Positions 48,545 to 60,686 are shown, numbered from the stretch's first letter. The stretch: DNA of 64,000 nucleotides from Rhododendron vialii (GCF_030253575.1 NC_080559.1:28732501-28796500), one strand, 5' to 3'. Program-made: numbers and translations. Notes: a model not told the origin generated them from the letters alone.

Positions 48545-49190
48545 TCCTTTTAATCCTATATATGAGTACTAGATGCGTATTATCAGTATTTTGCAGGGTT
48601 GGTTATGCAATACAGATTATCGATGGAGTATTCCTTGCTTGTTCATCAGTCAATTGATTGACTGTAGTGTAGTGTATCTAGAGTTAGAGTTTCATTCTTT
48701 GGACCCTTTGGTTTCATTCAATTAATTGACATTTGTCCTGATTCTAGCTTCAATTCTGCAAGTTTATGATATACTTCAGAAAATTAGTGTCTTCTAAGTT
48801 CTAATGGCTTGTTACAAGAAGTGGTACCATGTTTGTTCGCATGAAATTCTCAACTGTTCAAAGAGCTCATAAGGATTGCGAAGAGCTTAACAAGGTAATT
48901 GACTCTTAGAATGAAGTTAACTGAGATGAAACGCGAGCAAGGAAAAAGGGAAACGTCATGCTCCTCAACCATTTGCATTCTTGAACTCACTTTTGTGACA
49001 CAGAGGCCGGTCCGTTGGAGTTCAATAGCTACAGCCTACATTCAGCCGTAATTTGCTGGAATGCCCCAGGCCAAGGTGCCAAAGTTGTGAACCATTTTAT
49101 GTGTAAGGGCATTGTCATTAGCATTTAAGTTAAGTATGAAACAAGTTACGTTCTTCGTTCATTTTTCTTTCTTTTTCGCATATCATAAAG
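48545..49190. other. 3' UTR and intergenic DNA after the PATRONUS-like gene
   Basis: AT-rich. No polyadenylation signal could be chosen with confidence, and no further gene was seen. Confidence 0.5.
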
Positions 49191-49870
49191 TGTAACACCC
49201 CGACTTCTTAGAACGAAAAAGAATAAAGAAAGAGTAAGGGGATTAATCATTTAACGGGCTGCTTACCGTTAGGATTTAGAGAGCAAATTGTTTGTGACTT
49301 ATTTTTCTGCATATGTGTCAATTTATAAAACGTTATTGCCCTAACCCTGTTAACATTGTCCCCGCGAACCGAAACAATTAATCTGGAAATAGGCGACATC
49401 TCATATAGAGCGAATCGGATCAAATCCTATTAGAATATCCCTAGATTTTGTAGGATAAACTTAGAGATTAAGCAAGATCCTTTTAGATACACTAAATCTT
49501 GCTAGATATGATAAGATTTGATTAGGATTTTATTAGATATGATAAGATTTGATTGGATTTTATTAGATATTGCAAGATATGATAAGATTATGTTGGATTT
49601 TATTAGACTACTTTAGATATACCTAGATTTTGGAAGATCATTCTAGATATTCTTAAGATTTGATATGGATTCGCTAAGATTTGATATTGGATTTTATTAG
49701 ATATTATATAGATTTTGTTGGATATTATAAAGATTTTGTTAGATATTATTAGATATTAGAAGATTATGATCTAGATTTGATTTGATATGATCTAGATTCT
49801 TCTTTCACTACTATAAATAGGCAAGTCTCCTTCCCTCCCCTCCACACACCACGCACACCACCAAGTAAAT

Positions 49871-49910
<40 letters not shown>

Positions 49911-50823
49911 GAGGAGTAGGAGGAAAGAAGAAAAAAAGAATTAGGTACGAGTCATTCGAAGTAGGTGATCATAAGGCAAGTTGGATAGAACGAAAGGTGA
50001 GTTATGAATTATCCCCGTTACATGAATTTTCGTAAAATTATATTTTTAACTTACAAAATTATGTTTATTTAACATTTGAATTATTTTGTAGCAAATATAC
50101 CATGGAGTTATGATGTTTTGAACAGTTTATGAAAAAGTATTATCGATACATCCGAACGATGTCCCTGGAATCTAGGGGACGGTAAAGATTCTAGTCGGAA
50201 TGGTGTTATAAGGGCGGAAAGAAAGGGGGCACAGCCGGGTGTCCAATTGAATTGATCAATTCACTATATACGCGTTGGGGGTCGCTCCCTCAGTACTGGC
50301 GGTAATCGTTGGATGGTATATCGTATATATGATTTTGTTTATGATATTGGTTACAGTTTAAGCCATGAAAAACTGAAGTTATGATTTTGGATTACAGTTC
50401 GAGCCTTGAAAAACTGAAGTTATGTTTCTTGCGTTTATTTGATCATGAAAAGAATTTTAAAGATTCCATGGTAGGTCATGTAACTCTGATAATTCATAAA
50501 CTCACACAAGCAGTGACTTATGTTGTTGAAATCTTTCCTTTTCAGGTAATCAAGAATAGAAGGGCGGGCCGAGTAACAGTGTTATTAAGCTTATGATATG
50601 GACATGTAATGAATAAGAAAAAAGAAGTAATAATGTGACTTACGTCATCGTTAGCATAATGAATAAAGAGTTAGTGGTTCTATCATTTGAAATGGCTTCC
50701 GCAATTGTTTAGTTTGTGTATTTCTATTTTTTTTTTTTTTTAAATTATGGAGATAGAGGCCTTTGGTGAGACAGACTCACTGGCCGGTCACGATATTCAA
50801 ACCACTAGATTTGGGTTGTGACA
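49191..50823. mobile_element. solo LTR, 1633 bp
   Basis: Starts TGTAACACCCCGAC and ends GGTTGTGACA, flanked by exact 5-bp duplications TAAAG (49186-49190 and 50824-50828). It has a TATA box (CTATAAATAGG, near 49811). A (GA)n tract lies at 49874-49907. An AT-rich zone of degenerate repeats (TTAGATATGATAAGATTT) lies at about 49420-49800. No internal region or second LTR is present, so it arose by LTR-LTR recombination. A Ty3/gypsy origin is likely from size but unproven. Confidence 0.85.
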
Positions 50824-51741
50824 TAAAGGGTAGTGATTTTCACATTTTTCTTATTAATATCTGCTCTATTTTGTTGTCTTTATTTGTATGAATGAACTAG
50901 AATGGAAATGCAGGCCTTATGAACCAAATAAATCGAGTAGGCCATTAATCATTCAAATGGGGCAAGCAAAAAGCCCATCGATCCTATAGGCCGAGGGAAA
51001 AGCCCATCTCAGATCACATGTCGGCCCAACGGGATTTCAAGACCAAAAGGGTTGTTAGTAGTAATACCGATACCCCCCACACACAAAAAAAAAAGAAAAA
51101 AAAAGAGAGTAATGCTAATAAGGGTCTGGATTCTATCTGGTTCATGTTTTGAATTGGAGGAGACAGTTCACATCTGGACCATTCAATAGCATATTTCAAT
51201 GGTTCGGATTTGCACGTCAATTCTTACCAATAAGAGTTGATAAGCAAATTCAAACCGTTAATTACAGCAAATGGACCGAAGAGGATCCATTTCTCCTACT
51301 AATAACAATGCTTTTAGGTGTGGTGAACAATAACACAAGCTAAGCAGGGGCATTAAGGTGGTTGAGTAAGTTGTCTTCCATGGTGGTTGCCAGTGACATA
51401 TGGCATCCACATTCGTAACACAACAATAACGCAAGCTGTAGTTAGCTATGACCTAGTATAGAGGTTTAGATATTAGAGGAAAATTCAATAGGTAAGCTCA
51501 AGACATCTCTAACAGAATACAATTCCTTATCTTTGTGATAGGATTCCTGATTCACTTATGGGAGCAATGCGCATGAACCCTCTCATAACATCTCTAAATT
51601 GTTGATTTGATTTTGAACATCTGAGGTAAGGATGTTAATCTGAGTGATGAATTCTTTGTTTGTTGCCTTTTGATACGTTGTTTGGCTGTGTATTCCCTCA
51701 TTACTAACACACGCGATATTTCTTTGCAGGAATATATATTA
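50824..51741. other. intergenic DNA, possibly the leader of a short transcript
   Basis: A donor-like TCTGAGGTAAGG near 51624 and an acceptor TTTGCAG at 51729 would make a 5' UTR intron for the candidate at 51742. About 51150-51300 holds small-repeat sequence related to 8676 and 36222. Confidence 0.35.
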
Positions 51742-52196
51742 TGGACGTGAACTCGAATGACAAGTTAAAAGCGGCAATTAGTCAGGGGAAATGGGCAAGG
51801 GGTTCCTGGTTAGCTAGGTAATCGTTTTTAATTTTACCTCTTATTTTTCACCACACATATACTTGTTTCCCATCTTTTGGTTAGCGTATTTGTACATACC
51901 GTTTCTCCATTTTATTTGGTTGTGTAGTGACACCTTTGAGTCAAGGGTGGAAGAAGAGGCGACCATTAGGTGTTAACCCTTTTGAACAGCCTGAAGGCAA
52001 GGAGAAAACCATGCTTCATGACTGGAAATCCAAGAGAGGAGGTCGCGATTTTTGCCAAAATTGTAACGAATCACCCGGCGTGAGCTTACATCATTTTCTT
52101 CCACCTAATACGTGCAATTCGTTTTTTTTTTTTTTTGGGATTCCTCCTAATTTGAATATTAGAATTTGCAGTTGTACTAGGCTGTGTATTATTTGA
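51742..52196 (+). CDS. unassigned short spliced candidate or gene fragment
   Basis: An ATG exon (51742-51817, MDVNSNDKLKAAISQGKWA...) ends at a GT donor and is followed by an acceptor at 51927. The following open frame, 51927-52196, includes GWKKRRPLGVNPFEQPEG and FCQNCNE and looks coding in composition. The natural junction enters a different frame that stops after about 17 codons, so either the acceptor is elsewhere or this is a decayed fragment. I do not recognise the family, and a chance ORF is possible. Confidence 0.25.
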
Positions 52197-52354
52197 TGTA
52201 TTGACCAAGACAAATTTGGGAAAACAGATTTTCTAAAACTAAAATGCTATTTTTCCTCCTTGAAGGGAAAAGAGGGAATAAACTTGGGGCATGCACCTTT
52301 TTTTCCCACCACTTATCATTTATTTTCCTTGTTATACTGTGAATGAAAAATGGG

Positions 52355-53570
52355 TTACTTAAAGATCCATCCGCAATTCATACCCGACTTATGTTTTCAT
52401 CATCGTCATTTTGAACACTTATATTTTCATCCTCGCTTTAAATTAAACCCAATATTGCCCTTCTACATACTAGTATTATATATAGTATTGTATTATATAG
52501 TAATGAATTTTGGGATGGAAAGATAAGTTCTGAAGTCCCAAATCTAAAAAATCTTACCACAATCAATTATCAAAACCCATAAATCTCGGCACCAAAATCA
52601 ATTAAAACCCCAACCCCCCTTGCCATTTCCGTTTCCATTAATTTATGAATCAAACCAAATGGAAAAAACACGGAACGAGATTTTGAGAACTGGCGAGTGG
52701 CGAAATGGACTTCGGGCATTCCATTTCCATTTCCGAAATGGTCTTCGGGCGAGCGGCGATTAAATGGTCTTCGGGAATTCCATTTCCATTTCCGAAATGG
52801 TCTCAGGCGAGCGGTGGCAAAAACGAAAATAGGATTTCGAGAGGGTTTAGCGACTGGGTAAGGTGTTTTGGAGGGCGTCGGGGGTCAAAATAGCCACTAA
52901 GTACCAGATCTAAGGATTTTGAGGTCTATCGAGAGTCGCCGGTGGATAGAATACATTTGCTGGTGGTCGACGTTGCAGAAGGTGGATGACGATGGTGACG
53001 ACGTACAAATCTGTATTCATGTTTTTTCAATTAATTTATTCATGTTTTTTCATGAGTAAAACTTGGTGTATTCATGAATAAAATCACGTATAGATTTGTA
53101 TTCATGTTTTTTCATATTAGTTTATGATAAATTATTTATGTTATTTACCATGAAATATGTTTGTCTATATTTCTATCATTTCATGGTTAATTATTTGGAC
53201 CGCTTACCATGAAACTATTTTATGATTAATTAATCGTTTGTCTATGTTCTAAATATTTCACGATAAATGTAGATGGTTTATTTACCATGAAATCGGCTTA
53301 GACATCGTTTAAAATAATTAGAATATTTGAAAATTTGAAATATTGAAATCCTCCTATGATATCTCATTTAATTGCAGAGATTGATATTCATCTCAATCCC
53401 CTTAATTTAGGAAACAATAAGTGTATATATATCTATATATAGATATTATAGTAAAAGGGTAACAAGGGTAATTCACGCATTGAGAGGATGAAATCATAAG
53501 CATGTAAAGTGGGCGGGATGAATTCTTACATGGCATGGATAAAGAGGATGATTATTTAAATTTTCCATGA
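52355..53570. mobile_element. candidate non-autonomous TIR element
   Basis: Left AATTCATACCCGACTTATG and right CATAAGCATGTAAAGTGGGCGG with GATGAATT are roughly inverted, with GATGAAAA-type phrases. The right end resembles 22850-22965. The limits and target-site duplication are not resolved. The interior includes a short GC-rich repeat (TTCCATTTCCATTTCCGAAA) at about 52720-52800. Confidence 0.4.
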
Positions 53571-53579
53571 AAAATCTGA

Positions 53580-53957
53580 CAGTAATGCTACACACACAGC
53601 ATTTATGCACAGATTTTATACACAGATTTGTTGTGGGGCCCACTACGGGTCCCACACAAATAATCCGAGCCGTTCATTAAATGTAAAACATTTTTTCAAG
53701 GGTCTCCGCGAAAAATCAGCTCAATCCGATACTTACAGATGCTCAATTCAATCATTTAACTTTTCATTCGAATTTCAGGATAATGAAAAGTTAGATGATT
53801 AAATCAAGCACTTATAGGTATCAGATTGAGCTAATTTTTCGCCGAGGCCCTTGAAAAAATATTTTACATTTAATGAACGGCTCGGATTATTTGTGTGGGA
53901 CCTGTAGTGGGCCCCACAACAAATCTGTGTATAAAATCTGTGTGTGTAGCATTACTG
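53580..53957. mobile_element. fold-back element E, 378 bp, 9-bp target-site duplication
   Basis: Exact duplications AAAATCTGA lie at 53571-53579 and 53958-53966. Perfect inverted ends CAGTAATGCTACACACACAG. The arms stay nearly identical for over 100 nt, including GTTGTGGGGCCCACTAC and AATAATCCGAGCCGTTCA. The left arm has about 13 extra nt (GCATTTATGCACA). The high arm identity suggests a young insertion. Confidence 0.95.
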
Positions 53958-53966
53958 AAAATCTGA

Positions 53967-56130
53967 ACCAAATTTTGCACATTTCACTTGGACTGTTTGG
54001 TTTAAATTGCCATACGGGTGTAGTTGAAAAGGAGTTTTCTTTCTTCTTCTTTTTCGACCATCGAGGATGTCTGTGTCTGCTTACGTACACCTCAACTGAT
54101 CCTTTTGTCGATCTGGTCAAGAGCATGTCGTCCACGATAAGACTAGGAAATTTTTAAGAAATTACTTTCTTGAGGCCTGACCCTAAAAATTGAACCCGAT
54201 CAATTACGTAGAAACCAAATCCACCAACCAACCGGCTAATCCCGGGCTGAAAAGGATTTTTCATATGGTTGCAATGCAATAACATCAAAAACGAAATACT
54301 CCTAAGAAGGAAAAGTCAAAAACAAAGAAAGGGACAAACGTATGGTGGCCTTGCCACATTGGGTGGTGGGTACCTCCCGTGGAATCAATGCAACTTGGTA
54401 GGACCAAAACGGAAAAAATCCAAACCCGAAAGTCACGGCTAGAGAAAGGGATAAAAAATCAACAGACAAGTGGGTGGTCTTGGGTTCCCCATGTTTCCAT
54501 CAAGTGATTCTAAAACCCATTGTCATGTGGTTTCCTATTTATGCATTGTGGGATTAGCGGGGTGTTAGGTTGCTAGTCAATAGGAGGTTCAGAGGTTATT
54601 CATAACCCTGAACCTCAAATCTGATTCTCGTGGGACTCGAACTCAGGTCATCACTGGGGAGAGAAATGAGACAACTAATTTGACAGGCTTGGTTATATCC
54701 TGTTGGGTTTGGATTTTGATGAATGTTTTTGAGATAAATGAATAGAGAGAGGTAGATAAAAAAAATTATTGGAGACCTTGTCCAGAGTTTTTGAGACCTC
54801 GAAATGAACAAACAAAAAATATCTTATTTTCATGATGGTAAAAATGCTACAGTAAAAACAATAACAAAGAAAACTCAAAATTTAAATGCATTTTTGAACC
54901 TAAGGAATTCGCTTGAACCTTCGAACCCTACTACATTGGCCCCTACATGTGGTATGTAGGTGGCTGAATGCATTTGGAGGTATTTAAAGGGTATTGAACC
55001 TAGACAAAGCAGTAGAGCCGTTGAAACTACACCATCATCTACAAGAAAAAAATATACCATGGTGTATTATTTATTTAAATCTTAAACTTATGATTTACGT
55101 ACATTATAGCCATTGTAATAAGCGTACCCAAAGTCGTTTGATACAAATTGATGGATTCACATGTATCGTACGACTCTAAACACAATCGTATTTGGGACTG
55201 TGTATTGATGTACAGGGATAGGAAGATAATTCTATGTAACTTCACGGGTGAGGATTGTGAAGATGCCCAAATCCATCCAACCAATCAATGAAGCCCGAAG
55301 ATGCCACAGAAGTCATCCTCGGACAAGCTTAGCTTAGGGCATCCTGGTGGCATCTCGATACAGTGATCTTGAAGGCCGCTTCGTTGAGTTAGAGTGGTCA
55401 ATGCTACTCTCTCTGAGGAGTAGATATTCAGTAAGAATGAGTTGGCTATGATGCCGGGGGAAATCCCTGGTTTTTGAATCCCAGGAATAAGCTACAGATG
55501 TGAGTCATATTTGGATATTTTCCAAATTTGGATGTGAGTCAAATTTATTCTCATATTGAGATTAAATTCTTTACATCGTCGGTGTAAATATTTGTTTCAT
55601 TCAAATCAATTATATTGCGTCACGTCGTCATGTTTTATTTATTGAGATTATTGTTTTGCAATGTGGCGCAATGTAATTGATTTGGAGGAAACAAATGTTT
55701 ACACCGGTAGTGTAAAGAATTCATTCTCTTGAACTTTTTCTAGACACATGAAAATTTAGAGGGATGGTATAGAGCTATTCTCCCCTAATTCTTGATGTTC
55801 AATTTGTATATAAACAAAAACCTATTTTTTTATTTTTGGTTTCAATAAAAAAAGTACCATGTTTGTTCACTTGAAATTCCGGATTGTTGATTGTTCAGCT
55901 GCAACAACTTGGCATCAATGGAGGAGAGATTTTGGGATGCAAGTTCACATATGTTGCAAATGTGGGAAAAGGAGGGCTTTCCAATTCTCTTTGGAGGTCG
56001 GAAACCGCGAGTTCTTAGGAGGGAGGAAGCCGCACTTTTTTGACAAATTGCATCGAAACAACAAGACATGAGCTGATTGACATCTATTTTTTTTTTCACT
56101 TTTTTGTGTGCCCATTCTGCTAACTCGATT
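53967..56130. other. intergenic DNA with a SINE-like remnant
   Basis: Near 54560-54700 the minus strand has a box B-like GAGTTCGAGTCCCACG after a tRNA-like head, likely a SINE, without a clear tail. About 54350-54450 is similar to 57000-57110 (GGTGGTGG, CCGTGGAAT, GTAGGACCA and CACGGC in order), a dispersed duplicate. No gene was seen. Confidence 0.5.
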
Positions 56131-56183
56131 AAGTACTTAAAAAATAAATACTTATTTTCAAGCTTAAACATAATGGGCTCACA

Positions 56184-56224
<41 letters not shown>

Positions 56225-56352
56225 TGTTTTTTGCATCGTTCAAAAGATCTTATCGAGATCTATCAAACAAGATCTATATAGCATATATTTAGATTTCAAT
56301 AAGTTCATTATTTTTAAGTTTCAAAATTGCAAATAAGTACTTATTTTTTAAG
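56131..56352. mobile_element. MITE of the family also at 30470-30770
   Basis: Inverted ends TTAAAAAATAAATACTTATTT and AAATAAGTACTTATTTTTTAA, an internal GCATCGTTCAAAAGATCT and a central (AT)n tract (about 56190-56215). No ORF. Confidence 0.7.
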
Positions 56353-57281
56353 GGGCCTTAGTGGAACATTAATTTTATTGGCTTTCCGCATGTTTTGAAT
56401 TTCAAATTGCACTACAGCACCGTGTTCAAAAAAAAATTTGCACTACTACACTTAATTACTTAACCTGTGCAGTGTCTCTCGGGACAGATTTACATTGAGG
56501 CCTGAGTGGAGACGAGACCGTGGCCTTTTACCCCAGTTAAGTTGTGTATTGTGTCTAGAGGCGGATTTACATTGCGGCCATGGTAGGCACTAGGCACGTG
56601 ACTCCTTGGTCTTTTCTTAATTGTCGATGCTATCCCTAGTTATTTAAAATTACCTCTCCGTGCTATACTACTTCTGGATTCGTCGCCGATAATGGCAACG
56701 GATCCCTGTGTTATTTGCACTTTTGGGAGGGCTAGCTTGACCTATGGGAAACAAATATCTTCTTTTGGGTCTTGTTTTTAAGACCCGGGGACCCCTGCCG
56801 AGTGGCACCCCTACCAAGCGGGTGTTGAGCGGCCAATCCGGTCGTTTATCTTGGAATTAACGGCCTGGATCGAAACATCTTTTTCATTTTCCTTTTTTTT
56901 TTTTTTAAATTCATTCGGTACGTTTACATCTGGACCGTTCAAAATACTTTTGGGACATTTCCGAAACAAAAAGCTTTGCTGATCTTTTACAGTGGAGTGC
57001 AGGAATTGGGTGGTGGTGGGGTTCCCTCCGTGGAATTGAAGCAACGTGATAGTAGGACCACCGATAAACATGACAAAGCGCAAATCCGAAAGCCACGGCA
57101 CGAATCAACAACAACTTGTAGTATCTTAATATTATTGGAGTATTATTTTTAACAATAATTCCTCTTTGCATGATTTGACACAAATTCTTTTTGAAAATAG
57201 AACGGGATAATATATTTTAAAGAGATAAACCGTTAAAACAATATATCAAAATTATCTACTCGCTATTACCCATAATAAATA
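56353..57281. other. intergenic DNA
   Basis: No gene recognised. The 57000-57110 part duplicates 54350-54450. Confidence 0.5.
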
Positions 57282-57527
57282 GAGAGGTGCTATTTGCACC
57301 GATATTTACATACCGACGGTATACCGACCGTTGCGCGCGGCCGTCTCTGGCCACCGGACGGCCGATCCGAGCCGTTCAAAATTTTTTTTAAAAAAAACCG
57401 AGGGGCTCGGCGCGAGAATCAATGGCATCCGATGTGTATAGGGTGCTTGATCTAGACACCCTATTTTTCGTGAATATATGTCGGTACGGTTTCCCTACAC
57501 TTTTGATCGATACACATAGAATTTCTC
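57282..57527. mobile_element. TIR element G, 246 bp, 9-bp target-site duplication
   Basis: Exact duplications TAATAAATA lie at 57273-57281 and 57528-57536. Inverted ends GAGAGGTGCTATTTGCAC and GAGAAATTCTATGTGTAT (the latter read on the minus strand). The body has GATCCGAGCCGTTCA, the core motif also found in elements C, D and E. Confidence 0.88.
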
Positions 57528-57547
57528 TAATAAATATGGGCAAGGTT

Positions 57548-58373
57548 AATGCCACGATGGAATTTTTCAATACCACGACATGAAATTTGGTCTTTCAATT
57601 ATACCCTTCCTTCTGGGCGGATAGGCAAAACCCACTTTTCTCCTCTTCTTTTTTTTTTCTCTCTCTCTCTATCTCTCTTCCCTTCTCTTCAATCTCTATC
57701 TGATTTCGATCACCCACAATTAGTCATGCAAACCTACTTCTCCTGTCTCTCTTCTCTGCATCTCTATTTTTTTTTATCTCGATCACCAACAGTCATTACC
57801 CAAATGACACCTACCACCAAATCAATCTCCCCTTCCGCCACTCAAAGCATCTCCATTTTCTTCTCTTTCACCCACACCTGTACATTCTTCTTCCAGCCAT
57901 ATCTTTTCGTCCCTCCATGAAAACACAGCTGGATGCATTTTTGATGAAAATTTTCTTATTCCTATTTTCCGGACTCCATGTTTGATCTATCTTTTCCAAT
58001 CAGTCCTTATCTTTACTAATTCACTTCGTTTATTACCGGATTCAAAGAAGACATTGATTCGAAGGCATTGGATGATTCGAAGATCGCTGGGTCACTATTT
58101 ACTCTCCTACGAAGATATTGGGTCCAAATTAAAGAATGGATGGGGGAGTAAACTAGAAAAGAATGCATGTAATCTCACCTTCCATTGCGTACCAGGAGAC
58201 TATCCATTCCATCGCGAGAGAGAGAGAGAGGATATCACCTCTCAGTTGGGTGAGAAAGTAAAAAGAAGAGTTCAAACTTTAAACTAGTTTAAAGGAAGAG
58301 ACAATGGTACAGCTCAAGGCTACAATTGTCATAAAATTATTTTTGTCGTGGCAGTAAAAAAACTTGTGGCATT
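57548..58373. mobile_element. TIR element, about 826 bp
   Basis: Left AATGCCACGATGG and TTTTTCAATACCACGACA, and right TGTCGTGGCAGTAAAAAAA and TGTGGCATT, are inverted. The interior is CT-rich in part and codes for nothing recognisable. No target-site duplication was resolved. Confidence 0.7.
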
Positions 58374-58935
58374 ATCAGCCACCATAAATATACTTCAGTA
58401 AGAAGACCAGGAAAATAAAATATAGTACTAGAAATTAGTTAAAGAGTTACTTTCAAATCGGATAAATAATTATGGTTTGGTCTGATGATAGAAATTAAGC
58501 ATGCATACTCCACAATACATGGTGTGTATTGCACGTGGAATCAATATATGCTCTTCCGACCTATGAATTTTTTGTTTTTTGTTTTTTGAAATATTACACT
58601 ATTCTCCAAGTTGGATCTAGATTCAATAATCAACTACCAGTTTAGACCCCCACCCGTACGGCCTAGACCCCCTACCCTCTATACTGTATATATTAGGGCA
58701 AATGGCCTTTCAGGAACGAGGGCTCTCATCGCGACAAGTGACAACGCTTTTATTGGATGTGTTTCTTTCCATAAACTTTCTGATAATGGTATGTTTATTT
58801 CTATATGGAATTATTTGCCGGTTTGCCCAATGATTTTGTATTTTAATTGCTAAAATGTATTAACACCCTCTCGTCTGACAAAAAAGAAAAAAACTTCTTC
58901 ACCCGAGCCAAAACCAGTGTTCCACTTTCCACTAA
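58374..58935. other. intergenic DNA
   Basis: AT-rich. No gene or element recognised. Confidence 0.45.
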
Positions 58936-59297
58936 GAGCATCTTCAATCCATTTCTGTTTTTTTAAACTAGAGAATCAATGTAACATATTGAGAGAAGAT
59001 TTTGTAATTTATACTTCTTTTTTTCCCCTTCATTTTATGTACTTTACGAGAGAATTTTTGAGGAAATCATCATCCTTTTTAGAAGTTTTGGTCTCCAAAA
59101 TGGGGTGTAGTCTCCAAATATGAAAGCCACACATCTTTTTAGAGACCAAAAATCTCTAAAAAGAACAATAGGTTTCTTTAAGATTTTCCAAAAAACGCAA
59201 AAAATTGAAGAAAGTGGTGGATAAATTACAAAATATTTCTTCAATATGTCACGTAAATTTTCTATTTTAGAGAAATAGATATGGATGAGAGATGCTG
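58936..59297. mobile_element. Tourist-like MITE 1
   Basis: Inverted ends GAGCATCTTCAATCCAT and ATGGATGAGAGATGCTG with TAA duplications at 58933-58935 and 59298-59300. Internal arms also pair (TTTTTAGA with TCTAAAAA, and GTCTCCAAA). No ORF. TAA is the usual PIF/Harbinger target. Confidence 0.82.
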
Positions 59298-59300
59298 TAA

Positions 59301-60020
59301 GGGCATCTCCAACAGCCTCGCCTCTCCTTCGGCGAGGTCAGAGTGGCGAGGTGATGCGCCTAAAATCGGTTGCCAACAGCCTCGCCTGCCCCTCGCTATT
59401 TTCTCCCATCGCCACAACACCTCGTCACAGGCAGCGAGGTTCTAGCCTTCGCTTCGTCTCTCTCCTTGCTTTCACCTGATCCGGTGTCGGAAAGCAAAAT
59501 AGGAGTATGTGATGCAGTAGATGAATGGTCGTTGGCCTTCTTGTCGTTGACACTGTTTTCTTGTCTACGGATCAAAGACCGGTCAACCGGACTCCATCCC
59601 ACAAAACAGATCTTGTTTGAGGTACTCCGGTGAGTCGAACCTTGCCTTCGAGGTACACCGGAGTCAGATTTCCCCCCCTTCTCTCTCTTCTACGATCTGG
59701 GTTTTGCTTTTTTTTTGAACGGCTTAAATTTTTTTCTTTCAACAGCACGATCAGGATTTTGTGATTATGGGTTTCAATGGAGGAAAAGAGGGAGTTCAGT
59801 GCAAAATTGAGGCTTGAAAATGGTGAAGGCTTGTCGGCAAAATTTGGGACTCCGGCACTCCGGCAAAATTCAGTTTGGATTCCGGCGAAATAAGTGTTTT
59901 GCCGTGTAAATTGCTTAGGCTGTTGGGTAGTGCTCTTATTTGATGCCTAGCCAAAGGAAAAAAATTCCTCTTTTTCTAAGCAATTTGCCTAGAATTATAG
60001 TAAGACTATTGGAGATGCTC
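59301..60020. mobile_element. Tourist-like element 2, abutting the first
   Basis: Inverted ends GGGCATCTCCAACAGCC and ACTATTGGAGATGCTC with TAA at 59298-59300 and 60021-60023. The left TAA is shared with MITE 1. The interior is GC-richer and has chance ORFs only. Confidence 0.8.
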
Positions 60021-60686
60021 TAACCAAGTCCTAAATTGCCTCGGGCTGCTATCGGGTTAGCCCAGCCCAAGTTCCGCCGCTAACAAATCGGCCGCTAAAG
60101 TCATCATCATTGAGTACCAAAAGTCGCCGTCATCGTGGCCGTTTAGTCTCCGTCTTTGACTTTGACTCTTCAAACCTTACCAGGGCATCACTCAACAGGG
60201 CCATTCCGGTACATAACGCAAATCCCGGAGGGTAGTTTAGGTACAAAATGGCCTATAAAATTATGTGGCGTAAAGGCGTCTGGATTCATTCAATTGCCCA
60301 TCATCATCATCCATCATCAATATCTCTTCCTTCCTTCCTTCCTTCCTTCCTATGGGCTTCCCAGATTGGATCTGGTAAAGGCCGCCTCAGCACAAGAAGA
60401 TAATCGTCGGCCGTAAACTAATTTTGATTCGTCACTCGGCGTTTGGTCGACGATCTCCGTTCACCGGTGACAATAAATCTCGTATTCAAGGATTCAAATC
60501 GAAGAAGAAGAAGAAGAAGAAGAAGAAGAAGAAGAAGAAAGGGAGAAGGATCAGATCTTGAGTTTTTTTCGTTATCAGGAGGAGTTGGAGGAGGTTGATC
60601 TTATCCGTCTGTTGTTTAATCGTTGTGGAAGTTCCTAGCCAAAATCATCGGTACGCGGCGAGGTTTTAAAGAAGAAGAGAGAACAG
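60021..60686 (+). promoter_or_regulatory. promoter and 5' UTR exon of the rightmost gene
   Basis: A TATAAAA motif lies at 60254-60260. Short (TTCC)n and (GAA)n (about 60501-60539) tracts lie in the leader. A GT donor follows at 60687. The frame that would join exon 2 has a TAG and no ATG in this exon, so it is read as untranslated. Confidence 0.55.
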
